A stretch of DNA of 64,000 nt, taken from NCBI RefSeq assembly GCF_017352375.1, contig NZ_JAFEVR010000002.1:124001-188000 (forward strand), read 5' to 3'. This document shows, in pieces, positions 49,647-58,869 of the stretch. The translations under genes and the position numbers were made by a program. The notes under the pieces were generated by a model that saw nothing but the letters and a program-made list of their open reading frames with translations, did not search any database and had not been told where the DNA came from. How positions within the stretch are numbered: position 1 is the first letter of the stretch; each line of letters starts with the position of its first letter. The DNA is from Mycolicibacterium sp. S2-37. GTDB taxonomy: Bacteria; Actinomycetota; Actinomycetes; Mycobacteriales; Mycobacteriaceae.

Positions 49647-50318
49647 TCAGCCGAAGTTCGCGAGCGCGCCCCGGCTGACGTGCATCGTCTGTCCGGTGAT
49701 GTGGCGCGCCGCCGGCGTGGCCAGGAACAGTGCCAACCGGGTGATCTCGGCGGCCACGGCGGGCGGGGTGCTGGTGAGGCCCTCATAGGAGGCTTCGGCG
49801 CTCTTGCCGGTGGCCACCGCGTTGATCGTGATGCCGCGGGTGCCGAAGAAGGCGGCCTGGCCTGCGGTCCAATCGGCAACGGCGGCTTTGATGGCCGCAT
49901 CGGCGCTGCCTTCGCGCGGCGACTCCGGGACCACGTTGATGATCGTGCCCCCCGAGCGCAGATGGTCGCCGACGATCTGCACGGTCAGCACCGCCGAGAG
50001 CAGGCTGGCGTCCAGTGCGTGCCGCCATGCCGCCGCATGGTCGGCGAGGGTGAAGGAGCGCGGATCGCCCGTCGAGAAGCGCGGCGCCGGCACGTTGACG
50101 AGCGTGTCGAGGTGGTGCGCGAACTGATGCCTGGCGTCTTCCAGGCCGGCCGGGTCGGTGTTGTCGAACACGATGGATTCGACGTCGAGTTCCTTGGCGG
50201 CGATCTCGAGATCGTCGCGGCGGGCGCCGGCGATCACCACCCGGTGGCCGTCGTCGCGAAAGCCGGCCGCGATCGTGCGGCCGATATCCGTATCGCCGCC
50301 GGTGACCAGCACCTCCAT
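49647..50318 (-). CDS. Atypical SDR lacking the catalytic tyrosine
   Basis: 223 residues. The cofactor motif VLVTGGDTDIGRTIAAGF (TGxxxxIG) is at the N-terminus, and a PG-equivalent tail with TGQTMHVSRGA ends the fold. The classical YxxxK is changed: the segment SADAAIKAAVADW keeps the Lys but has Asp where Tyr is expected, and the strand-4 NNAG is NVPAP. It may be a pseudo-enzyme or use another acid. The ATG at 50318 is chosen for its AGGAGG spacing of 8 bases; one at 50324 is too close. By order it is the orthologue of Rv1856c. Confidence 0.85.
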   Translation of the reverse strand: MEVLVTGGDTDIGRTIAAGFRDDGHRVVIAGARRDDLEIAAKELDVESIVFDNTDPAGLEDARHQFAHHLDTLVNVPAPRFSTGDPRSFTLADHAAAWRHALDASLLSAVLTVQIVGDHLRSGGTIINVVPESPREGSADAAIKAAVADWTAGQAAFFGTRGITINAVATGKSAEASYEGLTSTPPAVAAEITRLALFLATPAARHITGQTMHVSRGALANFG

Positions 50319-50669
50319 GGCCATGACCTCCTCATCGGCTCTGCCGCCGCGCAGCGCGGCAGTGAGCATTCGTCGATGTTACTGGACGGTAGCTAGCCCG
50401 GGAAATCGCGACGCGCCCGCGAGTACCGGATCGCCCGTCGCGGGACCGGGTGCCCCGCCCCGACGCCGTAACGGCGCGCACCGCCCGCGCGATTCCCATG
50501 ACGAACGGCCCTGCGACAGCCCCGGCGCGGCGGCCGCGGACGACGCTGCGTCAGCAACATCACAAAACGCGATGATCATTGTGTTCCGACGCCCAGCAAT
50601 CGCCATTCTAAGCGCATCCACAGCAATTCCCTCTTGCGTCACACTGCCGACACGGTAACTTCTTTGGTC
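50319..50669. other. Gene-free interval before apa
   Basis: No reading frame here has a start signal or plausible composition. The right half is unusually AT-rich for this genome (CATCACAAAACGCGATGATCATTGTG region near 50565), consistent with a regulatory region for the strongly expressed secreted antigen that follows. It should also hold the SDR promoter (minus strand). No clear -35/-10 pair can be named. Confidence 0.5.
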
Positions 50670-51602
50670 ATGAACCACCCGGACGCGATGTCGACACGAC
50701 GCAGGCGCTTGAAGACGCTGGCGATCACCGCCATGAGCAGTGCCACGGCGGCTGCGCTGATCATGCCGTCGGTGGCCCATGCGCAGCCCGCACCGCCCCC
50801 ACCGCCGCCGACGCCGACGGTCGCGCCTCCGCCGCCACCCGGTCCGGGCGCCCCGGTGCCTCCGCCACCCGGTCCGGGCGCCCCGGTGCCCCCGCCGGCC
50901 GATCCCAACGCCCCCCCGCCGCCGCCTGCCCCGGAGCCCGGCCGCGTCGACAACGCCTCCGGTGGGTTCAGTTACGTCGTCCCGGCCGGGTGGAAGGTGT
51001 CCGACGCGACCAACCTGTCCTACGGCCAGGCGCTGCTGACCAAGATCCCGCCGGAGGGCAGTACCGAACCGCCCAAGGACACCAGCGTGCTCATCGGCCG
51101 CCTGGACCTGAAGGTCTTCGCCGGTGCCGAGGCGGACAACGCGAAGGCTGCCAATCGGTTGGCCTCCGACATGGGTGTCTACTTCATGCCGCTTCCCGGG
51201 ACCCGGATCAACCAGCAGAACGCGCCGCTCGACGCCAACGGCATGCCCGGTTCGGCGCACTACTACGAGGTCAAGTTCACCGACACCACGCGCCCCAACG
51301 GACAGGTATGGGCCGGTGTGGTGGGTGCGCCGACGCCGGCGGGCACACCGCGCGGTCAGCGGGCGCCGGAACGCTGGTTCGTCGTGTGGCTCGGTTCGGC
51401 CACCAACCCGGTCGATACGAATGCCGCTACCGCGCTTGCCAATTCGATCCGGCCGTACACGCCGCCCGCAGCGCCGCCGCCGCCGGATCCGAATGCACCG
51501 CCGCCGCCGCCGGACCCGAATGCGCCGCCGCCGCGGCCCGGCGTGGGGGTGGCCGTCCCGGTCGCCCCGGAGAACGCACCCGGCATGCTGCCGCCGGCCT
51601 GA
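50670..51602 (+). CDS. apa: Alanine/proline-rich secreted antigen Apa (fibronectin-attachment protein family)
   Basis: 310 residues. Signal peptide: [31 protein letters not shown], cleaved after AHA (about residue 39). A Pro/Ala-rich N-terminal region ([10 protein letters not shown] repeated, [14 protein letters not shown]) precedes the conserved core: [75 protein letters not shown] Pro-rich C-terminus ([16 protein letters not shown]) follows. This matches Apa/ModD (Rv1860), the 45/47-kDa antigen that in M. tuberculosis is O-mannosylated at Thr and binds fibronectin. Here the N-terminal stretch is almost free of Thr, so glycosylation may differ. modABC, which precede it in M. tuberculosis, are absent. 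Confidence 0.93.
   Translation: MNHPDAMSTRRRRLKTLAITAMSSATAAALIMPSVAHAQPAPPPPPPTPTVAPPPPPGPGAPVPPPPGPGAPVPPPADPNAPPPPPAPEPGRVDNASGGFSYVVPAGWKVSDATNLSYGQALLTKIPPEGSTEPPKDTSVLIGRLDLKVFAGAEADNAKAANRLASDMGVYFMPLPGTRINQQNAPLDANGMPGSAHYYEVKFTDTTRPNGQVWAGVVGAPTPAGTPRGQRAPERWFVVWLGSATNPVDTNAATALANSIRPYTPPAAPPPPDPNAPPPPPDPNAPPPRPGVGVAVPVAPENAPGMLPPA
50831..50890 (+). repeat. 30-bp tandem duplication inside apa
   Basis: Positions 50831-50860 and 50861-50890 differ only at the first base. Each copy encodes [10 protein letters not shown], so the duplication lengthens the proline-rich N-terminal region of the antigen in frame. It is likely to vary between strains. Confidence 0.9.
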
Positions 51603-51625
51603 TCACCGCTCCGCCGCCGCGCCGG

Positions 51626-51883
51626 TCAGGGTCCGACGTACGGAACCTGACCGGCGAGGCTGGAGACGTTGAGCACGTAGCAGTTGGTGCCGCTGAAGCC
51701 CATGGCTCCCGCGGTCACGCACCGCTCGAATGAGCCGTCCTGGTTGATCGGCCCGTCGCATGTCGTGCCGCCACCCCACGGAGTCCAGCCGCCCTGACAA
51801 CCGGCGGAGGCGGGCGTCGCGGTACCAAGAGCGAGTCCACCCGCGGCCAGTGCACCCGCGGTGAGGGTCACGAGCGTCTTCAT
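51626..51883 (-). CDS. Small secreted cysteine-containing protein (CDGP-type)
   Basis: 85 residues. Signal peptide: MKTLVTLTAGALAAGGLALGTATPASA, cut after ASA near residue 27. The mature part has four Cys (GCQGG, TTCDGP, ERCVTA, TNCYVL), enough for two disulphides, and the motif CDGPINQDGSFERC, which recurs in a family of small mycobacterial exported proteins. The ATG at 51883 follows AAAGGA. It converges on apa with a 23-bp gap. Function unknown. Confidence 0.82.
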   Translation of the reverse strand: MKTLVTLTAGALAAGGLALGTATPASAGCQGGWTPWGGGTTCDGPINQDGSFERCVTAGAMGFSGTNCYVLNVSSLAGQVPYVGP

Positions 51884-52220
51884 GATCGGCGTCCTTTCTC
51901 GTCGCGTCCGGCCGTCACCGAACGTTTGCCGAAGCGTCGTCGGTGACGGGAGATACCGATGGGGTTGGTGTGGCTGCTGTGACCGTGATCGGGTCCGGAG
52001 ATCATCGCGCCGCGGGGGATGGCTACCGGAATCCGGCGCCGTGCGCCCGTCGACTGCGCTGCTCAGGTGATCAATCGTCATGCTCATCGCCACCTCGACC
52101 GGACGGCGTCCTCGCCCGGGTGAGACACCGGGCTCGGGCGGCCGAACCGACCATGACAAGCTTAACTCCGCGTTCGCCCGGGCGGAATCCTATTTGCTGA
52201 GCGCGAACACGCCGGGAGCG
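51884..52220. other. Gene-free interval
   Basis: No convincing gene. Short open frames on either strand lack a ribosome site and have Arg/Pro-rich antisense-like composition. The interval should contain the promoter of the small secreted protein (its AAAGGA site is at the left edge) and the end of the CPBP transcript. No strong hairpin terminator was seen. Confidence 0.5.
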
Positions 52221-52961
52221 CTAAGAGGACAGATGCCAGACCAGGGCGGCGGCCAGCGCGCCCATGCCGTTGAGTGACCAGTGCAGGGCGATCGGCGCGA
52301 GCAGGCTCCCGCTGCGGCGGCGGAGCCAAGTGAAGACGAATCCGGCGATGCCGGTCGCCACTACCGCCAGCACCACCCCGGCGACGGTTCCCATGACGCC
52401 ACCCCCGAAGATCCGGGTGAAGCCGACATTGCTGCTCGTCAGGCCCAGCGATGTGGCGATGTGCCACAGGCCGAACAGCAGCGACCCGGCCGCGGCCACC
52501 CCGCGGAAGCCCCATGCGCGGTTCAGTGCTCCGTGCAGCACCCCACGGAATGCGAGTTCTTCGGGGATGACGGTCTGCAGCGGGATGATGACCATCGAGG
52601 CGATGAGCGCACCCGAGATGGTCGCGTAGTTGTCGTTCATGAACATCGGCCGTGTCCACGGAAGCAGTGCGCCGATCGCGATCACGGTCATGACCAGGCC
52701 CACCGCCGCCAGCGCATAGCCGGCGCCGGAGCGCCAGTGCTCGCGGCCCAGGCCGAGTTCGGTCCAGCCCAGACCCCGCCTGCGGACCAGGAGCAGCAGG
52801 CCGACCGCCGCCGCAGGAACGGTAGCGACGCTCGCCCACGGGGTGGTGAAATGCGCGATCAGGTTCGTCGCGGCGAGCACCGCGACCACGACGGCGATGT
52901 CGGCGTACACGCGCAGGCGCGGCAGCGTCGACGACTCGGCGACCGGGACATGAACAGACAC
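52221..52961 (-). CDS. CPBP-family intramembrane metalloprotease (CAAX-protease-like)
   Basis: 246 residues with about seven to eight hydrophobic segments. The ABI/CPBP catalytic motifs are intact: EE-x3-R in IPEELAFRGVL near residue 135, FGLWH near residue 165, and HWSLN near residue 229. Bacterial relatives act as membrane proteases in bacteriocin immunity or protein maturation, and some are inactive scaffolds; all motif residues are present here. It stands alone on the minus strand after phosphoketolase (45-bp gap). Confidence 0.9.
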   Translation of the reverse strand: MSVHVPVAESSTLPRLRVYADIAVVVAVLAATNLIAHFTTPWASVATVPAAAVGLLLLVRRRGLGWTELGLGREHWRSGAGYALAAVGLVMTVIAIGALLPWTRPMFMNDNYATISGALIASMVIIPLQTVIPEELAFRGVLHGALNRAWGFRGVAAAGSLLFGLWHIATSLGLTSSNVGFTRIFGGGVMGTVAGVVLAVVATGIAGFVFTWLRRRSGSLLAPIALHWSLNGMGALAAALVWHLSS

Positions 52962-53006
52962 TCCGACCGATGGTACCGACGGCAGGCCGGGTCGCCGACC
53001 TGGAGC

Positions 53007-55439
53007 TCACTCGTTGTCGGCGGTGTCCTGCGCCATCGACTGTGTGCCGTCGGGTCGGTAGCCGGAGTCCCAGCTCCAGCCCGAGATCGCCGGGTCGTCC
53101 TCGCCGTGCTCGCGGGTGTAACGGCGCGCGTTCAGCCGGGCGTCGGCCATCTCCTGGCGCAGGCCGGCGGCGTTGCTGCCCAGACTGCCGACGTGGTCGA
53201 TGACGTCCATCACCAGATGGAACCGGTCGAGGTCGTTGAGCATGACCATGTCGAACGGCGTGGTGGTGGTGCCGCGTTCCTTGAATCCGCGCACATGGAG
53301 CTGGTCGTGGTTGGCGTGCCGGTAGGCCAGCCGGTGGATCAGCCAGGGATAGCCGTGATAAGCGAAGATGACCGGCTTGTCCTTGGTGAAGATAGAGTCG
53401 AATTCGCGATCCGAGAGCCCGTGCGGATGCTCGGATTCGGGCTGCAGCCGCATGATGTCGACGACGTTGACCACGCGGACCTTCACCTCGGGCAACCGCC
53501 TGCGCAGGATGTCTGCGGCGGCCACGGTCTCCAGGGTGGGAATGTCACCGGCGCAGGCCAGCACGACGTCGGGCTCCCCGGTGGTGTTGCCCGCCCACTC
53601 CCAGATCCCGAGTCCGCGTGTGCAATGTGCGACCGCCTCCTCCATCGACAGATAGGTCAGCGCAGGCTGTTTTCCGGCCACGATGACATTGACGTACTGG
53701 CGACTGCGCAGGCAGTGATCGGCGACGGACAGCAGCGTGTTCGCATCGGGCGGCAGATAGACCCGCACAACCTCGGGCCGCTTGTTGGCGACGTGGTCGA
53801 TGAACCCGGGATCCTGGTGGGATGCGCCGTTGTGGTCCTGACGCCACACGTGCGAGGTGAGCAGATAGTTCAGTGAGGCGATCGGTCGTCGCCAGGACAG
53901 TTCCGCGCTGCTCGACAGCCATTTGGCGTGCTGGTTGACCATCGAGTCGACGATGTGCACGAATGCCTCGTAACAGTTGAACAATCCGTGTCGGCCGGTG
54001 AGCAGATAGCCCTCGAGCCAGCCCTGGCACAGGTGCTCGGACAGCACCTCCATCACCCGGCCCGACGGCGCCAGCTTCTCGTCGTCCGGACCGATCTCGG
54101 CCATCCATGCCTTGTCGGTCGCCTCGAACACCGGCGACAGCCGGTTGGACGCCGTCTCGTCGGGTCCCATGATCCGGAAGCGGTCGGAGTTGCGAACGAT
54201 GACGTCGCGCAGGAACGTGCCGAGCACCCTGGTTGCTTCAGCGGCCTCCGATCCGGGCTGGTCGACGGTCACCGCGTAGTCCCGGAAGTCGGGCAGGTCG
54301 AGATCGCGCAGCAGCAGTCCGCCGTTGGCGTGCGGGTTGTCGCTCATCCGGCGGGTCTGTTCGGGTGCGAGTGCCTTGAGCTCGGCGACCAGCGCACCGT
54401 CGTCGTCGAAAAGCTCCTCGGGGCGGTAACTGCGCAGCCACTCCTCGAGCTGGGCCATGTGCTCGGCGTTGGTGCGCGTCTCCGACAGCGGCACCTGATG
54501 CGAGCGCCAGGTGCCCTCGACCTTCTTGCCGTCCACCTTCTGCGGACCCGTCCAGCCCTTGGGGGTCCGTAGCACGATCATCGGCCACAGCGGCCTGCCC
54601 TCTTCGCCGTCGAGGCGGGCGGCGCGCTGGATGGCGGCGATCTGGTCGAACGCCTCGTCGAGGGCGGTGGCCAGCTGCTGGTGCACGTTGTCCGGATGGT
54701 CGCCGGCCACGGTGATCGGCCGGTACCCATAGCCGTAGAACAGTGATTCCAGCTCCTCCTGCGGGATCCGCGACAGCACCGTGGGGTTGGCGATCTTGTA
54801 GCTGTTCAGATGCAGGATCGGCAACACCGCACCGTCGGTGACGGGGTCGAGGAACTTGTTCGAATGCCAGCTCGCCGCCAGCGGGCCGGTCTCGGCCTCG
54901 CCGTCGCCGACCACACAGGCCACCACCAGATCGGGGTTGTCGAAGGCCGCGCCGTAGGCGTGCACCAGGGCGTAGCCGAGTTCGCCGCCCTCGTGAATGG
55001 ACCCCGGCGTCTCCGAGGCGACGTGCGAGGGGATCCCTCCGGGAAACGAGAACTGCCGGAACAGCCGGCGCATCCCCTCGGTGTCCTCGCCGATCGCGGA
55101 GTAGATCTCGCTGTAGGTGCCCTCCAGATAAGCGTTGGCGACCAGACCGGGGCCGCCGTGGCCTGGGCCGGTGATGTAGATGACGTCGGCGTCGCGCTCG
55201 CGGATGACACGGTTGAGGTGCGCGTACACGAGGTTCAACCCGGGGGTGGTGCCCCAGTGGCCGAGCAGCCGGGGTTTGACGTGTTCGGCCGCGAGCGGCT
55301 CGCGTAGCAGCGGGTTGTCCAGCAGATAGATCTGCCCGACGGACAGATAGTTGGCGGCTCGCCAGTACGCGTCGATGAGCCGGAGCTCCTCGGCGGTGAG
55401 CGTCGGAGTGGGGACCTCTTCGCTGATCTGGCTGCTCAT
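53007..55439 (-). CDS. xfp: Xylulose-5-phosphate / fructose-6-phosphate phosphoketolase
   Basis: About 810 residues, the usual length. It uses thiamine diphosphate to split xylulose 5-phosphate (or fructose 6-phosphate) with phosphate into acetyl phosphate and glyceraldehyde 3-phosphate (or erythrose 4-phosphate). Landmarks: [43 protein letters not shown], the TPP motif [16 protein letters not shown] with HLNSYKI, and [35 protein letters not shown] and [12 protein letters not shown]. The start at 55439 (SSQISEEV) is preferred; 55448 is an alternative. If the nearby polyol operon yields xylulose 5-phosphate, this enzyme could consume it. No acetate kinase gene is next to it. Confidence 0.95.
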   Translation of the reverse strand: MSSQISEEVPTPTLTAEELRLIDAYWRAANYLSVGQIYLLDNPLLREPLAAEHVKPRLLGHWGTTPGLNLVYAHLNRVIRERDADVIYITGPGHGGPGLVANAYLEGTYSEIYSAIGEDTEGMRRLFRQFSFPGGIPSHVASETPGSIHEGGELGYALVHAYGAAFDNPDLVVACVVGDGEAETGPLAASWHSNKFLDPVTDGAVLPILHLNSYKIANPTVLSRIPQEELESLFYGYGYRPITVAGDHPDNVHQQLATALDEAFDQIAAIQRAARLDGEEGRPLWPMIVLRTPKGWTGPQKVDGKKVEGTWRSHQVPLSETRTNAEHMAQLEEWLRSYRPEELFDDDGALVAELKALAPEQTRRMSDNPHANGGLLLRDLDLPDFRDYAVTVDQPGSEAAEATRVLGTFLRDVIVRNSDRFRIMGPDETASNRLSPVFEATDKAWMAEIGPDDEKLAPSGRVMEVLSEHLCQGWLEGYLLTGRHGLFNCYEAFVHIVDSMVNQHAKWLSSSAELSWRRPIASLNYLLTSHVWRQDHNGASHQDPGFIDHVANKRPEVVRVYLPPDANTLLSVADHCLRSRQYVNVIVAGKQPALTYLSMEEAVAHCTRGLGIWEWAGNTTGEPDVVLACAGDIPTLETVAAADILRRRLPEVKVRVVNVVDIMRLQPESEHPHGLSDREFDSIFTKDKPVIFAYHGYPWLIHRLAYRHANHDQLHVRGFKERGTTTTPFDMVMLNDLDRFHLVMDVIDHVGSLGSNAAGLRQEMADARLNARRYTREHGEDDPAISGWSWDSGYRPDGTQSMAQDTADNE

Positions 55440-55547
55440 ATCCGCCATTCTGGTTGCACCGGGTGAACATCGCGTGGCCACCGTCTACCCCGGGAGCCGA
55501 CCGCTAAGCTGCCTTGACACCTGTCAACTGTTCTCGAGGAGCCGTGC

Positions 55548-57026
55548 ATGCCGCCGACCGTCCATACGCCTGTGCTCGTCGGCTACGGGCAGGTCAACGA
55601 TCGTGACGACGACCCCGCGCTCGAACCCGTCGACCTCATGGCCGCGGCGGCGCGCGAGGCCGCCGATCCGCGGGTGCTGGCCGCCGTCGACTCGGTCCGT
55701 GTCGTCAATCTGCTTTCTGCGCGGTACCGCGACCCCGGACTGCTGCTGGCCCAGCGCATCGGCGCGCCCGAGGCGGCCACCCGCTACACCGGAATCGGCG
55801 GCAACGTCCCGCAGACGCTGGTGAACCAGGCCTGCCTCGACATCCAGTCCGGACGCGCAGGCGTCGTCCTCATCGCGGGTGCCGAGAACTGGCGCACCCG
55901 TACCAAACTGCGCCAACGCGGCGAGAGGTCCACCTGGACGCGCCAGGACGAATCGGTGCCGGTGGCCGACGGCGCCGACGACAACGTGCCGATGGCGGGC
56001 GACGCCGACATCCGGATCAACCTCGATCGACCCGCATACGTGTATCCGATGTTCGAGCAGGCGGTGCGCATCGCCGCGGGCGAGACGACCGACGTGCACC
56101 GGCGACGCATCGGGGAACTCTGGTCCCGGTTCTCGGCGGTCGCCGCCGACAATCCGCATGCGTGGAGCCGCCAGGCTCTGGCCGCCGACGCCATATGGCA
56201 GCCCGGTCCCGGCAACCGGATGATCAGCTGGCCCTACACCAAGCTGATGAACTCCAACAACATGGTCAACCAGGGCGCGGCGCTGATCCTGACCTCGGTG
56301 GAGACGGCCCGGTATCTCCAGATCCCTTCGGAGCGCTGGGTTTACCCATACGCCGGTACCGATGCCCATGACACCTACGCGATCGGGGAGCGGGCCGAGT
56401 TTCACCGCTCGCCTGCGATCCGGATCGCCGGTCGGCGGGCGCTCGAACTGGCGGAGACGGCACTGGAGGACATCGAGCAGATCGACCTGTACTCCTGCTT
56501 TCCGTCCGCGGTGCAGGTGGCCGCCATCGAACTGGGTCTCGCCGTAGACGATCCCGCGCGGCCGCTCACCGTCACCGGCGGCCTGACGTTCGCCGGGGGG
56601 CCCTGGAACAACTACGTCAGTCACTCGATCGCGACCATGGCAGAGCGGCTGGCCGCCAACCCCGGTCAGCGTGGATTGATCACGGCCAACGGGGGATATC
56701 TGACCAAGCACAGCGTCGGCGTGTACGGCACGAAACCGCCCAAGCATGAATTCCGCTGGCAGGACGTGCAACCCGAGGTGGACAGCGAGCCGACTCGCGC
56801 GCTCGCGGTGCAGTGGGCCGGTGCGGGCACCGTCGAGTCGTGGACGATCCCGGTCGGCCGGGACGGCGAGGCCGAGAAGGTGTTCCTGGCTGTGCGGACC
56901 CCGGACGACGCCCGCACCCTCGCGGTGATCACCGATACTGCACAGGCCGCCGAGGTGGTCGAGCGCGACATCGCCGGCGCGCGGGTGGACGTGCACGACG
57001 ACGGCACGGCCACTCTGCTCACCTGA
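55548..57026 (+). CDS. Thiolase-family protein, divergent (acetyl-CoA acetyltransferase-like)
   Basis: 492 residues, longer than classic thiolases (about 390-400), with an extra C-terminal OB-like region (TIPVGRDGEAEKVFLAVRTPDDARTLAVI). The N-terminal nucleophile region VPQTLVNQACLDIQSGRAGVVLIAGAEN has a Cys at the thiolase position. The C-terminal GHPxGxSG and CxGGG motifs are not recognisable (FAGGPWNNYVSHSIATM instead), so Claisen condensation is doubtful. This pattern fits the SCP-x/lipid-transfer-type thiolase-like group linked to sterol side-chain or fatty-acid metabolism in mycobacteria, like Rv1867. It overlaps the convergent SDR gene by 8 bases. Confidence 0.82.
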   Translation: MPPTVHTPVLVGYGQVNDRDDDPALEPVDLMAAAAREAADPRVLAAVDSVRVVNLLSARYRDPGLLLAQRIGAPEAATRYTGIGGNVPQTLVNQACLDIQSGRAGVVLIAGAENWRTRTKLRQRGERSTWTRQDESVPVADGADDNVPMAGDADIRINLDRPAYVYPMFEQAVRIAAGETTDVHRRRIGELWSRFSAVAADNPHAWSRQALAADAIWQPGPGNRMISWPYTKLMNSNNMVNQGAALILTSVETARYLQIPSERWVYPYAGTDAHDTYAIGERAEFHRSPAIRIAGRRALELAETALEDIEQIDLYSCFPSAVQVAAIELGLAVDDPARPLTVTGGLTFAGGPWNNYVSHSIATMAERLAANPGQRGLITANGGYLTKHSVGVYGTKPPKHEFRWQDVQPEVDSEPTRALAVQWAGAGTVESWTIPVGRDGEAEKVFLAVRTPDDARTLAVITDTAQAAEVVERDIAGARVDVHDDGTATLLT

Positions 57027-57792
57027 TGGTGTAGCCGCCGTCGACGAGCAGATCGGCCCCGGTGATCATGGCGGCGGCGTCGGAGGCGAGAAAGACTGCG
57101 GCGGCAGCGATCTCGTTGGGGTAGGCGAACCGGCCGACGGGGATCAGCTTCTTGAGGGCATCGCCCTTCGGGTTGTCCCAGGCTTTGATGCCCAGATCGG
57201 TGAGCACCACGGTGGGGGAGATGGCATTGACCCGGATACCCCGGCCGCCCCACTCGGCCGCAAGAACTTTCGTGATCCCCACGACGCCGAACTTCGACGC
57301 GCAGTAGGCGACGTGTTCCTCGATCGCGACGGTGGCGGCCTGCGAGGCCATGTTGATGATGACGCCGCGGCCGGCGTCGAGCATGTGCCTGCCCACCGCC
57401 TGGCTCATCTGGAACGTACCCGTCAGGTTGATGGCGATCGTGTCGTCCCAGAATTTCTGCGACAACTCTTCGGCCGGCGCCAGCCGTGCGACACCAGCGC
57501 AGTTGACCAGGATGTCGATCCGTCCGAAAGCCTCGACGGCGGCATCGACGGTCTGCCGCACCGACTCGGGATCAGCGACGTCGCAACCGAATCCGCGGCT
57601 GTCGGTGGGCAGCGTGGCAGCGGAGTCGGTGGCCCCGGCTTCGTTGAGGTCGGCCACCGCGACGCGGCTGCCCCTCGCGGCGAACGCCTCGGCGATGGCC
57701 CACCCGATGCCGGATGCGCCACCGGTGACGAGCGCCACCTTGCCGTCGAGCCGGAAATCCAGATCCACCGTGGGTTCACCGGACTGGTTCAT
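57019..57792 (-). CDS. SDR of the sugar-alcohol dehydrogenase type
   Basis: 257 residues. Complete classical SDR: VALVTGGASGIGWAIAEAF (TGxxxGIG), an Asp at the end of beta-2 (VAVADLNE, so NAD is favoured), VNCAG, NMASQAA (Ser) and YCASK (catalytic Tyr and Lys), then ISPTVVLTDLG. The start FRLDGKVALVTGG is common in polyol dehydrogenases, including threitol- and ribitol-type enzymes. The ATG at 57792 has a GAGAGAGGA site. It is 14 bases downstream of the SorC-type regulator in the same direction, so it belongs to the carbohydrate locus. Confidence 0.9.
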   Translation of the reverse strand: MNQSGEPTVDLDFRLDGKVALVTGGASGIGWAIAEAFAARGSRVAVADLNEAGATDSAATLPTDSRGFGCDVADPESVRQTVDAAVEAFGRIDILVNCAGVARLAPAEELSQKFWDDTIAINLTGTFQMSQAVGRHMLDAGRGVIINMASQAATVAIEEHVAYCASKFGVVGITKVLAAEWGGRGIRVNAISPTVVLTDLGIKAWDNPKGDALKKLIPVGRFAYPNEIAAAAVFLASDAAAMITGADLLVDGGYTIR

Positions 57793-57806
57793 CGGGTTCC
57801 TCTCTC

Positions 57807-58727
57807 TCAGTCGAGTACCGCCGCGGCGACGCCCACGTCGGTCACCAACGAGGACACCAGACCCGAGCGCAGCACCGCACGGGTGGCCGCGACCTTCTCG
57901 GGGCCGGTGGCCAGCGCGATGCGGGTCGGGATGGCACGCAGCGTCGATTCGCTGATGCCCATCCGCCGATCGTCGAGCCCGGGCACGCGGTGGCCTTCTG
58001 CGTCGAGCAGCAACGCGCACGTCTCCGCGCACACCCCGGCGTGCTCGAGGGCGCGCACCTCCTCGGCGGACAGCGACTGGTAGACCTGCGAGGCGCCCGG
58101 GCTCCACGCGCCGACCGAAACGATCGCGCAGGTGACCTCCGCGTGCCTGCCGATGGTCTCGTCGATCTGCTGGTTGCCGGCCAGGCTCTCGGCGGTGCGG
58201 GCATCGGGCACCACCAGCGGCGCGTACATCGGCCAGGACCGGCCACCGCTGACCTCGCTGATCCGCCGCACGAGGTCGGTGCCGTTGGCGGTGATCGCCC
58301 CGGCCATCCCGGTCAGCTGCACGACGTCACACGAGGGCAGTTTCTTCAGATGGCCCGCGATGTGGGTGAGGGTGCGGCCGCAGTCGACGCCGACGACGTC
58401 GCCCTCACGCAGGATCGACTGCAGCAGTTCGGCCATCGCCTTGGCGACGGCGGTGACCCGGTCGGCCTTCGCGGTGGAGCCGGGCGTGACGGCGTAGGCG
58501 TGTTCGAGGTCGTAGCGGCGCTGGAGCTCGGTGGACAGGTCGACGTCGACCGACGCCGGGTTGTGGATCTTGATCTCGACCATGCCGGATTCGACGGCGT
58601 CGTCGAGGATGCGGGCGACCTTGAAGCGGGACAGGCCGAACTCCTCGGCGATCTGGATCCGGGTCTTCCGTTCCAGGTAATAGCGGCGAGCGATCACCGC
58701 GCGCTGGAACAGTTCGTCCGGTCCCAT
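57807..58727 (-). CDS. SorC/DeoR-type sugar-binding transcriptional regulator
   Basis: 306 residues. An N-terminal helix-turn-helix (ARRYYLERKTRIQIAEEFGLSRFKVARILDDAVESGMVEI, residues about 12-52) precedes the sugar-binding domain of SorC/DeoR/CggR-type regulators, with DVVGVDCGRTLTHIAGHL (phosphosugar P-loop-like), VQLTGMAGAI, YAPLVVPDARTAESL and GVCAETCALLLDAEGHRV. The effector is usually a phosphorylated sugar from the controlled pathway. The ATG at 58727 is chosen from the GGGAAGGGGC site. It is divergent from the catabolic operon at 58870 across palindromic sites, so it probably controls both directions. Confidence 0.92.
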   Translation of the reverse strand: MGPDELFQRAVIARRYYLERKTRIQIAEEFGLSRFKVARILDDAVESGMVEIKIHNPASVDVDLSTELQRRYDLEHAYAVTPGSTAKADRVTAVAKAMAELLQSILREGDVVGVDCGRTLTHIAGHLKKLPSCDVVQLTGMAGAITANGTDLVRRISEVSGGRSWPMYAPLVVPDARTAESLAGNQQIDETIGRHAEVTCAIVSVGAWSPGASQVYQSLSAEEVRALEHAGVCAETCALLLDAEGHRVPGLDDRRMGISESTLRAIPTRIALATGPEKVAATRAVLRSGLVSSLVTDVGVAAAVLD

Positions 58728-58748
58728 TCCGCCCCTTCCCCGACTCTT

Positions 58749-58824
58749 CTGCACATATGTGCAGCGGCGTTGACATGTGAGCATAGGCATTGCATGATCC
58801 AGGACACAAGCACTCACATGAGTG
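58749..58824. promoter_or_regulatory. Operator region of the polyol locus (two palindromes)
   Basis: A perfect 16-bp palindrome, CTGCACATATGTGCAG, lies at 58749-58764, 22 bases before the regulator gene. A second dyad, CACTCACATGAGTG (6-bp arms, 2-base centre), is at 58811-58824, about 45 bases before the operon start. Both share CACAT/ATGTG half-sites, and another ATGTGAG occurs near 58774. Two spaced sites between divergent genes fit a tetrameric SorC-type regulator. Confidence 0.65.
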
Positions 58825-58869
58825 TCGAGACCAACAAACGAGCGTCGCGCGGAGTGGAGGCAGTGCCGG

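Noticed and set aside
50370..50658. Possible small genes in the interval before apa
   Set aside because: Frames open there are short, without start signals, and have Arg/Ala/Pro-rich composition typical of non-coding GC-rich DNA.
52080..52277. 65-codon plus-strand open frame in the gap before the CPBP gene
   Set aside because: No ribosome site or family similarity, and its end runs antisense into the CPBP gene.
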